Notes: generated by a model from the letters alone, not told the origin. A stretch of DNA of 64,000 nucleotides from Brenneria goodwinii (GCF_002291445.1 NZ_CP014137.1:1302001-1366000), one strand, 5' to 3'. Positions 34,193 through 43,696 are shown, numbered from the stretch's first letter. Made by a program: numbers and translations.

Positions 34193-35578
34193 TTATTGCT
34201 TGGCCGAAAAGTCTACGCGCTTGATCTCTCCCACCAGGAACAGGTAACAGAAGATAGCCAGGGCGGCGAAGACGGAAACGTACAGCAACGCGCCGCCGAA
34301 CGAACCGCTTGTCGCCACGATGTAGCCGATAACGATCGGCGTTACGATACCGGCGATATTGCCGATGGTGTTGAACACCCCGCCGCTCAGGCCGATTGCT
34401 TCTTTCGGCGAGGTATCGGCGACGACCGCCCAACCCAGCGCACCGACGCCTTTGCCGAAGAACGAGAAGGACATCAGGAAAATCACCAGTCCGATAGAAT
34501 CGGTGTAGTTGCACAACACCATGGACATGGAGCAGATCATGCCCAGGATAATCGGCGTCTTGCGAGCGAGAGACAGCGAGTAGCCGCGTTTTAACAGGGC
34601 GTCGGATATCACGCCGCCTAAAATCCCGCCGACAAAACCGCAAATGGCAGGCAATGAGGCCGCGAAACCGGCGTTAAGTATCGTCAGGCCGCGTTCCTTC
34701 ACCAGATAGATGGGGAACCAGGAAATGAAGAACCAGGTCAACGTCGAGATACAGTACTGCCCGAGATAAACACCGACCAGCAAACGCTGCGACAACAGCA
34801 TGCCGATCGTGACTTTCGGTACGTCCGGCGCCGGTTCGGCCGCCTTATCGACCACCGCCGTTTTCTGCTTCGAATCCAGATCGACCAGCGCGCCGCCTTC
34901 ACGCATATAGTCCAGTTCTTCTTTGCTGAGGCGCGGATGATGCACCGGCGGATAAATTACCCGCAGCCAGATCAGGCTGATGATGATGCCGAGCGCCCCC
35001 ATGAAGATGAACGGGCTGTGCCAGTCAGTGATGTGAACCAGCCATCCCATAATCGGCGCGAAAAACGCGGTGGCGAAATATTGCGCGGAATTAAAGATAG
35101 CCGACGCCGTGGCGCGCTCTTTTTGTGGAAACCATGAGGAAACGATTTTACTGTTGCCGGGGAACGCCGGGCATTCCGCCAGACCGACAATAAAACGCAG
35201 CGTGAAAAGCAAAACCACGGCCAGCGAGACGCCGCCGAACACCGTGATGCCGTGAAACAGAAAAATAAATCCTTGCAGCAGGGTAAAGAGCGACCAGAAA
35301 AAGATACTGGCGAAATAAACGCGTTTGGCGCCGTAGCGATCCAATAACCAACCGCCGGGGATCTGGCCTATGACATAGGCCCATGCAAAGGCGGAAAAAA
35401 TATATCCCATAGTGATTGAATCAATACTTAATTCATCGGCCATCGGCGAACCGGCGATAGCCAATACCGCGCGATCGCCGTAGTTAATTGCGGTCACAAT
35501 AAACAACATCAGAATGATGTGATATCGCACGTGTTTGCTCTTTTTTATGTTTTCCTGCTGTTGAGCTAAGTGTGTCAT
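34193..35578 (-). CDS. MFS transporter, glucarate/galactarate type (GudP-like)
   Basis: Twelve-helix anion:cation symporter-family permease of 461 residues. The opening KKSKHVRYHIILMLFIVTAINYGDRAVLA and the AECPAFPGNSKIVSSWFPQKERA loop are typical of GudP, GarP and DgoT. A charged cytoplasmic loop lies near residues 210-250. It heads the leftward operon with the dehydratase, MMSDH-like enzyme, gudD and garL, so D-glucarate is the best guess for its substrate. Confidence 0.85.
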   Translation of the reverse strand: MTHLAQQQENIKKSKHVRYHIILMLFIVTAINYGDRAVLAIAGSPMADELSIDSITMGYIFSAFAWAYVIGQIPGGWLLDRYGAKRVYFASIFFWSLFTLLQGFIFLFHGITVFGGVSLAVVLLFTLRFIVGLAECPAFPGNSKIVSSWFPQKERATASAIFNSAQYFATAFFAPIMGWLVHITDWHSPFIFMGALGIIISLIWLRVIYPPVHHPRLSKEELDYMREGGALVDLDSKQKTAVVDKAAEPAPDVPKVTIGMLLSQRLLVGVYLGQYCISTLTWFFISWFPIYLVKERGLTILNAGFAASLPAICGFVGGILGGVISDALLKRGYSLSLARKTPIILGMICSMSMVLCNYTDSIGLVIFLMSFSFFGKGVGALGWAVVADTSPKEAIGLSGGVFNTIGNIAGIVTPIVIGYIVATSGSFGGALLYVSVFAALAIFCYLFLVGEIKRVDFSAKQ

Positions 35579-36070
35579 TATTTACTCCAGCATCGAATAA
35601 ATCAGTTTGTAGGGATGAGGATACTGAGCTGAATGCATCGGACAGAGAGATGTCATATGTCTCTAATCCAGCGCACCATCAGCGATAGGCGATATGTAAC
35701 TTCCTGTTGTAAATAAAAAGCCTGTATTAATAGATTATTTGGGCAACAGGAGGTTAAACGCCTCACGTTGATTAGTTTAGGGAGCGGTGTACATGCTGAC
35801 CAGATACAGTTTTATTGCATAAAAATAAACTGTATTGTTTTAAAAACAATACAGTTATAAAAATAAAACTCAATAAAAACAATTAATTATATATAATTTA
35901 GCCAGGCTAATGTTTTAATTAATTAACTGTACAGGTCACGATAGAATATTTTAGTGACGACATAGACACTTTATTGTCTCCTCAGAATGCGGTAGGGGGA
36001 AAAATAGGGTAAAAACGCATAAAAAGAGATGCTTTTGAAATATTTTATCTGATTTTGTTTATAATGAAAT
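35579..36070. other. AT-rich regulatory region between the glucarate operon and the MocR gene
   Basis: About 490 bp. The MFS gene starts leftward from its left side and the MocR gene ends at its right side. It holds three copies of the 8-base element ATACAGTT or its complement (35804-35811, 35828-35835 and 35849-35856). No gene is seen. Confidence 0.5.
35828..35856. promoter_or_regulatory. 13+13 bp palindrome, candidate operator of the glucarate operon
   Basis: AACTGTATTGTTT and its exact complement are separated by TAA. A further direct ATACAGTT half-site lies at 35804-35811. The position about 250 bp upstream of the MFS start and next to a MocR regulator gene suggests a regulator site. It could also act as a terminator hairpin for neither strand in particular, since no clean T-run follows. 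Confidence 0.45.
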
Positions 36071-37501
36071 TTATATTTTCATTTTATTTTCATCCAGAAA
36101 ATGAAGAAATTCATTTTGGTAACGTTGTAAAAAAGCCACGTTAAAACGAATCCACGGACTGGCGCAGCGATGAGGATGAAATAATGTTCCCGGCGCTAAA
36201 AACAATTTATGTTGTCGTGCGATTTCCGCCAGCTTCAAAGCATCCGTGGCATTTTTCATCGGGCAGGCATATAGATAAAAACCATTGACGGCCTGGGTAT
36301 GAAGTTGCCAGCCGATAGTCTGAAAAAACTGGCCGGCGCTGGTTTGCGCCTGGGCCAAACGCGTTCGTAACCGGGTACGGTATTTATGATATTGCCCATC
36401 TTGTAATACGGATAGGATAACGCGCTCGGTCAGTTCTGAACTGGTCAGCCCGGACATCATTTTAAACACGATTAATCTTTCAATAAGCTCCGTATTGCCA
36501 ATCACGTATCCGACCCGCAGGGTAGGAGAGAGCGTTTTGGAAAAACTGCGAATTTGCGTAACGCGCTTCATTCCGCCCATTGACAGTAACGATACCGCGT
36601 CTTGCGGCATCAGTTCTCCCGATACATTGTCCTCTACCACATGGATACCGTATTGCTCCATTAACGATAATATCTTGTGGGCCATGCCAAGCGACAGGCA
36701 GGCGCCGGTCGGATTCTGAAACCAGGGGTTGGTGATATACAGACGTGGTTTTTCCCGCCGCAGCACTTCAGCCATACGATCCATATCCGGTCCCTGAGAC
36801 GTCCAGGGAATGCCGATAGGGCGGATACCGCGCAACATTAGCGACGTGAGGAAGTTACAATAGGCGGGCTCGTCCACCAATACGCTGTCGCCACGGTTGA
36901 GTAAGGCCATGGAAACAATGTCCAATGCTTTACTGGCGCCTTGCGTCAGCAGGATATTCTCAGGACTGACCGGTTGCATATTTTCCGGTAACGTGACGGC
37001 CAGATGCTGGCGCAGCGGGAGATATCCCCAGGATTCACCATAGCCTGAATTGCTCAGATTCTGGCGCGACACGGTCCTCAGCGCTTTCGCCAGGGTGTCT
37101 TGTTGGTACCAATCGTCCGGCAGCCATCCGCAGCTCAGTTGGCGATATTCGGGCGAGGAAACATAGATACTGGATAATAACCAGTAATCATTAACGGGGT
37201 TTATGGCATTGTTTTCATTGGCCGTGACCACCCGGGTTTCGCTTATTCCGGATTCGGCGACGTAAAAACCCGAGCCAGGACGCGCCGTTATCCAGCCTTC
37301 GGCGACCAGCTGTTCATAAGCCTGCACTATCGTGGAATTACTGACGGAAAATAAGCTGGCGCCACGGCGCACTGACGGCAACCGCTGTCCGCCAGGCAGT
37401 TGCTTGCTGGCGATGGCGTTGCGCAGGGTGCTTACGACCTGAACGACCAAAGGTGAAGGGAGCGTTCTGTTAACGGGAGAAAAAAGCTGACTCACAAGCA
37501 T
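36071..37501 (-). CDS. MocR-type transcriptional regulator (GntR HTH plus aminotransferase domain)
   Basis: PLP-dependent regulator of about 476 residues. The N-terminal winged helix (LVVQVVSTLRNAIASKQLPGG, VSNSTIVQAYEQLVAEGWI) is GntR-like. The C-terminal two thirds is a fold-type I aminotransferase with NPWFQNPTG and the PLP Lys in RSFSKTLSPTLRVGY. The start is uncertain: the ATG at 37501, a GTG at 37495 with GAGG upstream, or a TTG at 37549. It is transcribed in the same direction as the glucarate operon but separated by the 490 bp regulatory region. It probably controls that operon or one outside, in response to an amino or PLP-reactive ligand. Confidence 0.88.
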   Translation of the reverse strand: MLVSQLFSPVNRTLPSPLVVQVVSTLRNAIASKQLPGGQRLPSVRRGASLFSVSNSTIVQAYEQLVAEGWITARPGSGFYVAESGISETRVVTANENNAINPVNDYWLLSSIYVSSPEYRQLSCGWLPDDWYQQDTLAKALRTVSRQNLSNSGYGESWGYLPLRQHLAVTLPENMQPVSPENILLTQGASKALDIVSMALLNRGDSVLVDEPAYCNFLTSLMLRGIRPIGIPWTSQGPDMDRMAEVLRREKPRLYITNPWFQNPTGACLSLGMAHKILSLMEQYGIHVVEDNVSGELMPQDAVSLLSMGGMKRVTQIRSFSKTLSPTLRVGYVIGNTELIERLIVFKMMSGLTSSELTERVILSVLQDGQYHKYRTRLRTRLAQAQTSAGQFFQTIGWQLHTQAVNGFYLYACPMKNATDALKLAEIARQHKLFLAPGTLFHPHRCASPWIRFNVAFLQRYQNEFLHFLDENKMKI

Positions 37502-37826
37502 CCTCACATAAGTAATGATTACCAAGCGTTTCCAATTCAAATCGTTCAATCCGGCTTTAAGGTGAACCCGAATTTACTCTCGTCATCATGGGCGATGTTC
37601 GCATTCAGATTTGTCGCTCGTTTCGACAATCAATCTGTTGTCATCTGTATTCTTCATTCTCCTATGCACGATGGGGTTATATCCACGTAGAGTGTATGCG
37701 CTATGTTTCGACTTTGTATAGCGCATCCGCGAGTGACAGGAATCCGTTCCCATTCAGTCAAGGCTGGCGTCGATCGTTATTGTGTGTGGGGGGGGAAAGG
37801 GGGACGTGTAATAAACGGTAGTGGTA

Positions 37827-38216
37827 TTACAATGCCCCTGTCAAATATTGCGCCTCGCCGTCGCAGAAGCTCCAGTCGCCTTTATGGTTGGTAATAAAGG
37901 TAATCATCAGATCGTTGCCGTCGATTCCGCAATGCGTATTGAATTCATGCGCCAGCGTTTTCATAAAAAACTGTTTCTGTTCGTCACTACGCGGGCTGGT
38001 GTAAACCCGCACCATGACCAGCTTGTCCGTGCGCGTAAAACCCAGGCCGGTATCCTGAAAAACCATGTGATGAGCTTTGTTTTCGTGAACAATCTGGTAA
38101 CGGTCGCGTTCTGGAACCTGGAAGGCCTGCAACACGACACGGTGCGCTGTATCTAACAGGGTTTTTATCTCGGATGCGGAACGGCCTTCAATAACATCAA
38201 ATTGCAGTAATGGCAT
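37827..38216 (-). CDS. Tautomerase superfamily protein
   Basis: Small enzyme of 129 residues beginning MPLLQFDV, which leaves the catalytic N-terminal proline after Met removal. The length and the VRVYTSPRSDEQKQFFM stretch fit the tautomerase_2 (cis-CaaD/MSAD-like) group with a double-length beta-alpha-beta repeat. Such proteins tautomerise keto/enol acids or hydrate unsaturated acids. It is divergent from a LysR gene 118 bp away, which is the usual layout of a regulator and its target. The natural substrate is not known. Confidence 0.85.
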   Translation of the reverse strand: MPLLQFDVIEGRSASEIKTLLDTAHRVVLQAFQVPERDRYQIVHENKAHHMVFQDTGLGFTRTDKLVMVRVYTSPRSDEQKQFFMKTLAHEFNTHCGIDGNDLMITFITNHKGDWSFCDGEAQYLTGAL

Positions 38217-38334
38217 AACGTGTCTCCGTCAATATGTGGGGTTAAGTATTGCATTGGGGAATATCTTGGCTGTTCTTTGACCAGAGAAAAAGCGCTATAG
38301 TTGAAAAGATTATTTTCTATTTTGAACAATCATC

Positions 38335-39255
38335 ATGAAAAACATCAAAACAAACGCCCTGTGGATGCATCTGTATTGGCTGACGGTATTGGCCGAACAG
38401 CGGAGTTTTACCCGCGCCGCTGAACGATTGGAAGTGAGTAAGGCCGCAATGAGCCAAAAGATCAAAGAGTTGGAAACGCTGGCCGGCGTCGCTCTGGTTC
38501 AGCGCACCACGCGCAGCGTGCGTTTGACCCGGGCGGGAGAAAAGCTGGTGGCGGAGTTACAGGAGCCGTTCGCGCAGATTGAGCAGAGTTTTTTCGCCGT
38601 ACGCGATGACAGCGGTCCGGTGCGCGGACTGATTCGCATTACCTCGCCCGTGGCGTTTGCGCGTCAGCAACTGGTTCCAAATATCAGCGTGTTTTTACAG
38701 GCGTATCCGCAGGTACGTATTCAGCTTGAGGTGTCGGACAGGATCGTGTCGCTAACCAGCGAAGGATTCGATCTCGCCATCCGTCACAGCAATCATTTGC
38801 CCGAAACGCATGTCGCGTTGCCGCTGTGCGAGACGCGGACGCTGCTGGTGGCATCGCCAGAATACCTTGACGCGCGTGGGGTTCCCGCGCATCCGGCGGA
38901 ACTGACGGCGTATGATTGTCTGTATTATCCGCGCGGCACCGAACTGCCGCGCTGGCGTTTCGTGCATCGTCCGACAGGCGGCGAGGCGCTAACCGTAAAT
39001 GTGAAAGGCCCGTTCGCCACCAATAACAGTGAATCGGTGCGGGATGCGGCATTGAGCGGTTTGGGCATCGCCATGCTGCCGGATTTCAGCGCGCACACGG
39101 CCATTGCGGCAGGCACGCTGCGTGAAGTATTGCCAGACTGGCAAATTGTCGAGGCATTCGCCGACAAAATATGGATCGTGCGTCCTTACGCCGCGCAGGT
39201 GCCGCGCGCCGTCACCGTTTTTACTCATTGGCTGCGATCGCGGTTTACACCCTGA
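38335..39255 (+). CDS. LysR family transcriptional regulator
   Basis: Regulator of 306 residues with an N-terminal winged HTH (QRSFTRAAERLEVSKAAMSQKIKELE) and a C-terminal type 2 periplasmic-binding-protein effector domain starting near residue 90. The order of features and GLGIAMLPDF are typical of the CrgA/DsdC-like subgroup. It is transcribed away from the tautomerase gene and probably controls it from the shared 118 bp region, where AT-rich LysR half-sites would be expected. Confidence 0.92.
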   Translation: MKNIKTNALWMHLYWLTVLAEQRSFTRAAERLEVSKAAMSQKIKELETLAGVALVQRTTRSVRLTRAGEKLVAELQEPFAQIEQSFFAVRDDSGPVRGLIRITSPVAFARQQLVPNISVFLQAYPQVRIQLEVSDRIVSLTSEGFDLAIRHSNHLPETHVALPLCETRTLLVASPEYLDARGVPAHPAELTAYDCLYYPRGTELPRWRFVHRPTGGEALTVNVKGPFATNNSESVRDAALSGLGIAMLPDFSAHTAIAAGTLREVLPDWQIVEAFADKIWIVRPYAAQVPRAVTVFTHWLRSRFTP

Positions 39256-39591
39256 TCAAGAAGGGACTGTAGTTAACTCAGCTTCTGATGGCTAGTCTGT
39301 TTAAACTCTGGGTCTCCAGGGTTATCTGATTCATTCGGTATTTCCCCTACCTTTTCAACAAACCCGGTCAGATCCAGCTAGTGCGTTTTTGGCAGATGCG
39401 CTGGGCGTCGCCGATCGGTCGTTTTACCGGGCGGGTAACATGGGGTCAGGCATCGTTGTACTTATATATCAAATCCCTATATGTGGGACGATCTCCCACA
39501 TTATAGAATTTCGCGGAACCCGTCACAAAAGCACCCTCCCTACCTGTGCTAAAAATGTCTGCAATTCAGGTTTATTCACAGGGGAAATACG
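39256..39591. other. Intergenic region with an operator-like palindrome; no gene
   Basis: About 336 bp between the LysR gene and the IclR gene. It holds the palindrome at 39481-39501. A 68-codon plus-strand frame starting at 39389 overlaps that site and the IclR start and is not called. Confidence 0.4.
39481..39501. promoter_or_regulatory. Candidate IclR-family operator
   Basis: ATGTGGGA-CGATC-TCCCACAT is a perfect inverted repeat with 8-base arms, placed about 90 bp upstream of the IclR start. Autoregulation of the regulator and control of the dgoKA-tctCBA operon from here is likely. Confidence 0.55.
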
Positions 39592-40386
39592 ATGAAATCG
39601 GAGAGTGCTGCGGGGGCCAGCGGTGTTCAGACTCTGCTTAGGGGGTTATCGGTTATTGATGCCGTAGCCGCCGGTCATCGTGATTTGAAATCCATCGGCG
39701 AATATGTGGGCACCTCGCGCAGCACAACGCATCGCCTGGTCAACGCATTGGTCAGCAAGAACTTATTAAGGTTCGTGGATAAGGACGGCTATTATCTCGG
39801 CCCGAAATTAATCGAGCTCGGCACCAGTTCCCTTAACGCCTACCCGTTGAGGATTGCGGCCAAGCAGACCCTGGAGGATCTGGCGAAGCTGACCCAGGAT
39901 ACGGTGCATCTCGCCATCAGGGAAGGCAACGACGTGCTGTACATCGATAAGATCCCCGGTACGCGCGGGCTGGAGATGCGTTCCCGCGTCGGGCAGCGCA
40001 TGCCGCTGTCATCCACCGGCATTGGTAAAGCGCTTATCCTCGACGAGGATGCCGATGAATGGAAAGCCATTTTCCAGGCGAATCAGCCGCAACGCGACGC
40101 AGAGACATTTATTCAGACGATGAGCAAATATGCTCAGAGCGGGTACGCATTTGATCTGGAGGAAAATGAATTCACCATCCGCTGCGTCGCCGCACCGGTG
40201 CGAGACGCCTCCAACCGGATTATTGCCGCTATTTCTGTCGCGAGCATTACGCCTTATATGCCCGACAGCCGCATGAGTGAACTTATCAATATCGTTAAAG
40301 GCTATGCCGACGCCATTTCCAACGAAATGGGGTGGAGCAGGGCATTGTTTAATCTGCGTCGCAGAGTGCCGGCAGGGAAAAAATAA
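39592..40386 (+). CDS. IclR family transcriptional regulator
   Basis: Regulator of 264 residues. The N-terminal winged HTH (LKSIGEYVGTSRSTTHRLVNALV) is followed by the IclR effector domain with GTRGLEMRSRVGQRMPLSSTGIGKA and VRCVAAPVRD-like segments. CAGGGGAAA precedes the ATG. It is directly followed (4 bp) by the sugar-acid kinase gene, so regulator, kinase, aldolase and transporter may be one transcription unit. Such regulators usually sense a keto-deoxy sugar acid or related metabolite. Confidence 0.92.
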   Translation: MKSESAAGASGVQTLLRGLSVIDAVAAGHRDLKSIGEYVGTSRSTTHRLVNALVSKNLLRFVDKDGYYLGPKLIELGTSSLNAYPLRIAAKQTLEDLAKLTQDTVHLAIREGNDVLYIDKIPGTRGLEMRSRVGQRMPLSSTGIGKALILDEDADEWKAIFQANQPQRDAETFIQTMSKYAQSGYAFDLEENEFTIRCVAAPVRDASNRIIAAISVASITPYMPDSRMSELINIVKGYADAISNEMGWSRALFNLRRRVPAGKK

Positions 40387-40390
40387 CCAG

Positions 40391-41371
40391 ATGAATATGA
40401 TGACAACGCTAATTGCCCTGGACTGGGGAACCTCTATGCTACGTGCCTGTCGTCTGGGAAAAGACGGTTCGGTCCTGGAAAAAAGAACGCTGCCCTATGG
40501 CGTGACGAAACTGCCGCCATCGGCGACCAATCGGGAAGCGGCCTTTCTTCAGGTCTATACCCAGGCGTGTGGCGACTGGCTGCGGGAAACGCCGGCGTGC
40601 CCGGTGATCGCCTGCGGCATGATTGGCAGCGCCCAGGGCTGGCGTCAGGCGCCCTATATAGAGGCGCCCTGCGATATCCGGCAGTTGGCCCAGCAGTTAA
40701 CCCGCGTTGAGACCGGACACGGCCAGTATTTTTCCATCGTATCCGGCGTATGGAAAGACGGCGACCTGCCCGAAGTGATGCGTGGCGAGGAGACTCAGAT
40801 AGCCGGCGCGTTACAGCATGATGAACGGCTGCGTTCGACCATGGCGCGGCAGGGAAAAGCGCTGATCGCGCTGCCTGGAACACACGCCAAATGGGTTGAA
40901 GTGGCGCAAAACCGGATCGCGCACATCCAGACGTTCATGACCGGCGATCTTTACGATGCGCTGGCGCATCACACCATTCTGGCCACCACGATACAGCCCT
41001 CCGAGCAGCCGGACTGGGAGGCGTTTGCTCAAGGGGTGACGGTCGCTCAACGTTACAGATCATCCGTCGGCTTGCTCGGCACGCTGTTTTCCGTGCGCAG
41101 CCGTCTGCTGTGCAAACACATCACCGCGCAGCAGCAGGCCGACTATCTTTCCGGGTTGGTGCTGGGCAGCGAATTATTGGCGGTGTTGTCCAGGCTGACG
41201 CCGGAGTCCGACCAGGAGATTCCGATCACGTTCATCGGCTCCGAAGCGCTGTGTCAGCGCTATATCCGCGCGCTGACCTATCTGGAGTGTCCTTATCCGG
41301 TTCATATTTCTGACGGTGCGACAGAGAGGGGGCTATGGTACATCGCCCGCCTGGCAGGTCTGCTCGATTGA
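40391..41371 (+). CDS. dgoK: 2-dehydro-3-deoxygalactonokinase
   Basis: Sugar-acid kinase of 326 residues. The ASKHA phosphate-1 motif is ALDWGTSMLRA, GTHAKWVEV is the DgoK-specific motif, and GLLGTLFSVRS and GSEALCQRY follow as in E. coli DgoK (292 residues). It phosphorylates 2-keto-3-deoxy-D-galactonate at C6. The ATG at 40391, 4 bp after the IclR stop, is chosen; the frame runs further upstream inside the IclR gene and that part is not coding here. The aldolase gene follows. Confidence 0.92.
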   Translation: MNMMTTLIALDWGTSMLRACRLGKDGSVLEKRTLPYGVTKLPPSATNREAAFLQVYTQACGDWLRETPACPVIACGMIGSAQGWRQAPYIEAPCDIRQLAQQLTRVETGHGQYFSIVSGVWKDGDLPEVMRGEETQIAGALQHDERLRSTMARQGKALIALPGTHAKWVEVAQNRIAHIQTFMTGDLYDALAHHTILATTIQPSEQPDWEAFAQGVTVAQRYRSSVGLLGTLFSVRSRLLCKHITAQQQADYLSGLVLGSELLAVLSRLTPESDQEIPITFIGSEALCQRYIRALTYLECPYPVHISDGATERGLWYIARLAGLLD

Positions 41372-41405
41372 CGCCGTTTTTTTGCCAACACCAGGGGACT
41401 TAACA

Positions 41406-42032
41406 ATGGATTTCTTAACAACATTACGGCAAACGGGACTCATTGCCATTCTGCGGGGGATCACCCCCGACGAGGTCGAAGATGTCGGGCGCCAACTGTA
41501 TCAGGCGGGGTTCCGCATCATCGAAATACCGTTGAACTCACCCGAGCCGTTGCGCAGCATCGCCCGTCTGCGGCAGGTTCTGCCGCAGGATTGCCGGGTA
41601 GGCGCCGGTACGGTCATGTCGGATAACGATGTGCGCGCGGTAAAACAACATCAAGGTGAAATCATCATCTCGCCGCATACCGATCCGGCCGTCATTCAGG
41701 AAACCAGAAAACTGGGTTTGATCAGTCTGCCCGGCGCGGCCACGCCAAGCGAGGCCTTTAGCGCGTTGTCCAACGGCGCGCACGGCGTCAAGATTTTTCC
41801 TGCCGAAGCCGTTTCCCCGCAAACGCTGAAGGCATGGCGCGCCGTCATACCCGCGGAGATCCCGCTGTTGCCCGTCGGCGGGATCACGGCCGAATCCCTA
41901 TCCGGCTGGCTGGCAGCCGGCGCCAGTGGTTTTGGCATTGGCGGCATGCTCTATAAGCCCGGCATGTCGCCTGAGAGCGTCGGGGAGAATGCCGCCGCCT
42001 TTGTGCGGGCCTGGCGAAAATCCCGCGCATAA
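41406..42032 (+). CDS. dgoA: 2-dehydro-3-deoxy-6-phosphogalactonate aldolase
   Basis: KDPG/KDPGal-type class I aldolase of 208 residues. LIAILRGITPDE with the catalytic Glu nearby, VGAGTV and the Schiff-base Lys in GVKIFPAEAVSPQTLKA mark the KDPGal branch. It cleaves KDPGal to pyruvate and glyceraldehyde 3-phosphate. AGGGGACTTAACA precedes the ATG. With DgoK it completes the lower De Ley-Doudoroff route. The DgoD dehydratase step is not next to it; the IlvD/Edd enzyme at 32406-34151 is one candidate, if the genome lacks DgoD. Confidence 0.93.
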   Translation: MDFLTTLRQTGLIAILRGITPDEVEDVGRQLYQAGFRIIEIPLNSPEPLRSIARLRQVLPQDCRVGAGTVMSDNDVRAVKQHQGEIIISPHTDPAVIQETRKLGLISLPGAATPSEAFSALSNGAHGVKIFPAEAVSPQTLKAWRAVIPAEIPLLPVGGITAESLSGWLAAGASGFGIGGMLYKPGMSPESVGENAAAFVRAWRKSRA

Positions 42033-42069
42033 TTAACTATAAAACTATATCTCTGTACTGGAGTGCTTT

Positions 42070-43041
42070 ATGAAAACTCGTAATATTGTGCCTCACGCTC
42101 TGGCCGGGTTACTGGCCGCCACATCGCTCCTGTCCGCCGTACCTGCGCTGGCTGCCGACTATCCGGTTCGGCAGATAGAAATGATTGTTCCCTACAGCGC
42201 AGGCGGCGGCACTGATTTAGTCGCCCGTTCGTTTGCCGACGTAGCGAAAGAATATCTGCCCAAAGCCATCGGTATCGTCAATAAACCCGGCGGCGGCGGG
42301 GCGGTAGGCTTCTCCGAACTGGTCGCGGCGCGTCCGGACGGCTACAAAATCGGCCTTGGCACTGCGGAAATCACCATGCTGCCGCATATGGGGCTGGTCA
42401 ACTTCAATGCCGACGATTTCGCCGCCATCGCGTTGTTGAACGCCGATCCGGGCGCCATCACGGTGAAAATCGATGCGCCATGGAATACCTTTGCGGAATT
42501 CATGGAATACGCCAAAGCCAATCCGGGCAAAATCCGCATCGGTAACTCCGGTTCCGGCGCTATCTGGCATCTGGCCGCGGAAGCGCTCGGCGATAAAACC
42601 GACACGAAGTTCAACAACATCCCTTACGATGGCGCCGCGCCAGCCATTACTGCGCTTTTGGGCGGGCATATTGAGGCGGTAAGCGTCAGCGCCGCGGAAG
42701 TCTCCACGCACGTGGCGGCGGGAACCGTGAAAATCCTCGGCGTCATGGCCGACGAACGCCTGGCCGCTTTCAAAGATGTGCCCACGCTGAAGGAAAATGG
42801 CGTCGATCTGTCCATTGGCACCTGGCGCGGCATTCTCGTTCCGAAGAAAACGCCGAAGGATGTGCAGGACGTGCTGGCGGAAACCGCGCGCAAGGTGGCG
42901 GAGAATCCCAGATTCGCCGAATCCCTGAGCCGCATCAATCTGAACTTCGACTACCGTAACGCAGAGGAGTTTCAGCAGTTGATCGAGCGCGACAACCGCT
43001 ATTTCAAAGAGTTAATGACCAAGGTGGGCCTGGCGCAGTAG
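42070..43041 (+). CDS. Tripartite tricarboxylate transporter receptor (TctC/Bug family)
   Basis: Periplasmic binding protein of 323 residues with a signal peptide (cleavage after PALAAD region). Bug-family motifs are YPVRQIEMIVPYSAGGGTD and IVNKPGGGGAVGFSELV, and GTWRGILVPKKTP. Bug proteins bind carboxylates through two water-bridged loops. GGAG precedes the ATG. It is the first of three TTT genes after the KDPGal aldolase, so its ligand is probably a sugar acid such as galactonate. Confidence 0.92.
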   Translation: MKTRNIVPHALAGLLAATSLLSAVPALAADYPVRQIEMIVPYSAGGGTDLVARSFADVAKEYLPKAIGIVNKPGGGGAVGFSELVAARPDGYKIGLGTAEITMLPHMGLVNFNADDFAAIALLNADPGAITVKIDAPWNTFAEFMEYAKANPGKIRIGNSGSGAIWHLAAEALGDKTDTKFNNIPYDGAAPAITALLGGHIEAVSVSAAEVSTHVAAGTVKILGVMADERLAAFKDVPTLKENGVDLSIGTWRGILVPKKTPKDVQDVLAETARKVAENPRFAESLSRINLNFDYRNAEEFQQLIERDNRYFKELMTKVGLAQ

Positions 43042-43159
43042 TCCGGTCGCCAATAGACGACCGCCAGACGTTAACCAGGCATAAGGCCTTTTTCAATAGG
43101 GGCCGCGATAGGATATCCGGGCCCCAGGCTGCCACAGAAACCTTTTAGCATCAGAGAAA

Positions 43160-43696
43160 ATGAATATGGCTCATGAACCGAAAGATCCGGATATCCCCGT
43201 ACCGGATAACGCGCATAAAATCGAAATCGTCATCGGTGTGGTTCTGATCCTGGTGTCGTTGGCCGCTATCGTTGCCGCACAGAAGTTTCCGGCTTCGCGT
43301 CTGGCGACCGATATCGGCCCCTCGCGCTTTCCGGTATTTTATTCCGTGGTGCTGATACTGCTCGCGTTAATATTAATTTTTAATAACCTGTCCATTATCA
43401 GGCGCAATAAACGCGCCGGCATTACGATCTCCGCTCCGCCATCGCCCGACGATGTGGATATCCGACACGGGAAAACCGTTCTAGGCATACTGGCATCCTT
43501 TGCCTGTTTCTTCGGTATGTATTATTTCGGGTACATCGTTTCCATGATCCCCTATCTGATATTCCTGATGTGGCTCATGGCGTTCAAACACAAAATATGG
43601 AATCCCGTCATCGCCATTGCCATCACGGGATTGACCTACGTGATTTTCTATCTTGGTCTGAATGTGGCCGTCCCCGTTGGTCTGCTGTTCGAATAA
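43160..43696 (+). CDS. Tripartite tricarboxylate transporter small membrane subunit (TctB family)
   Basis: Membrane protein of 178 residues with four predicted helices (about residues 24-44, 58-78, 110-130 and 145-172), the usual TctB size. The proline and acid-rich N-terminus is cytoplasmic. It lies between the receptor and the TctA-like gene and should form the membrane complex with the latter. Sequence conservation in this family is low, so the call rests on topology and order. Confidence 0.88.
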   Translation: MNMAHEPKDPDIPVPDNAHKIEIVIGVVLILVSLAAIVAAQKFPASRLATDIGPSRFPVFYSVVLILLALILIFNNLSIIRRNKRAGITISAPPSPDDVDIRHGKTVLGILASFACFFGMYYFGYIVSMIPYLIFLMWLMAFKHKIWNPVIAIAITGLTYVIFYLGLNVAVPVGLLFE

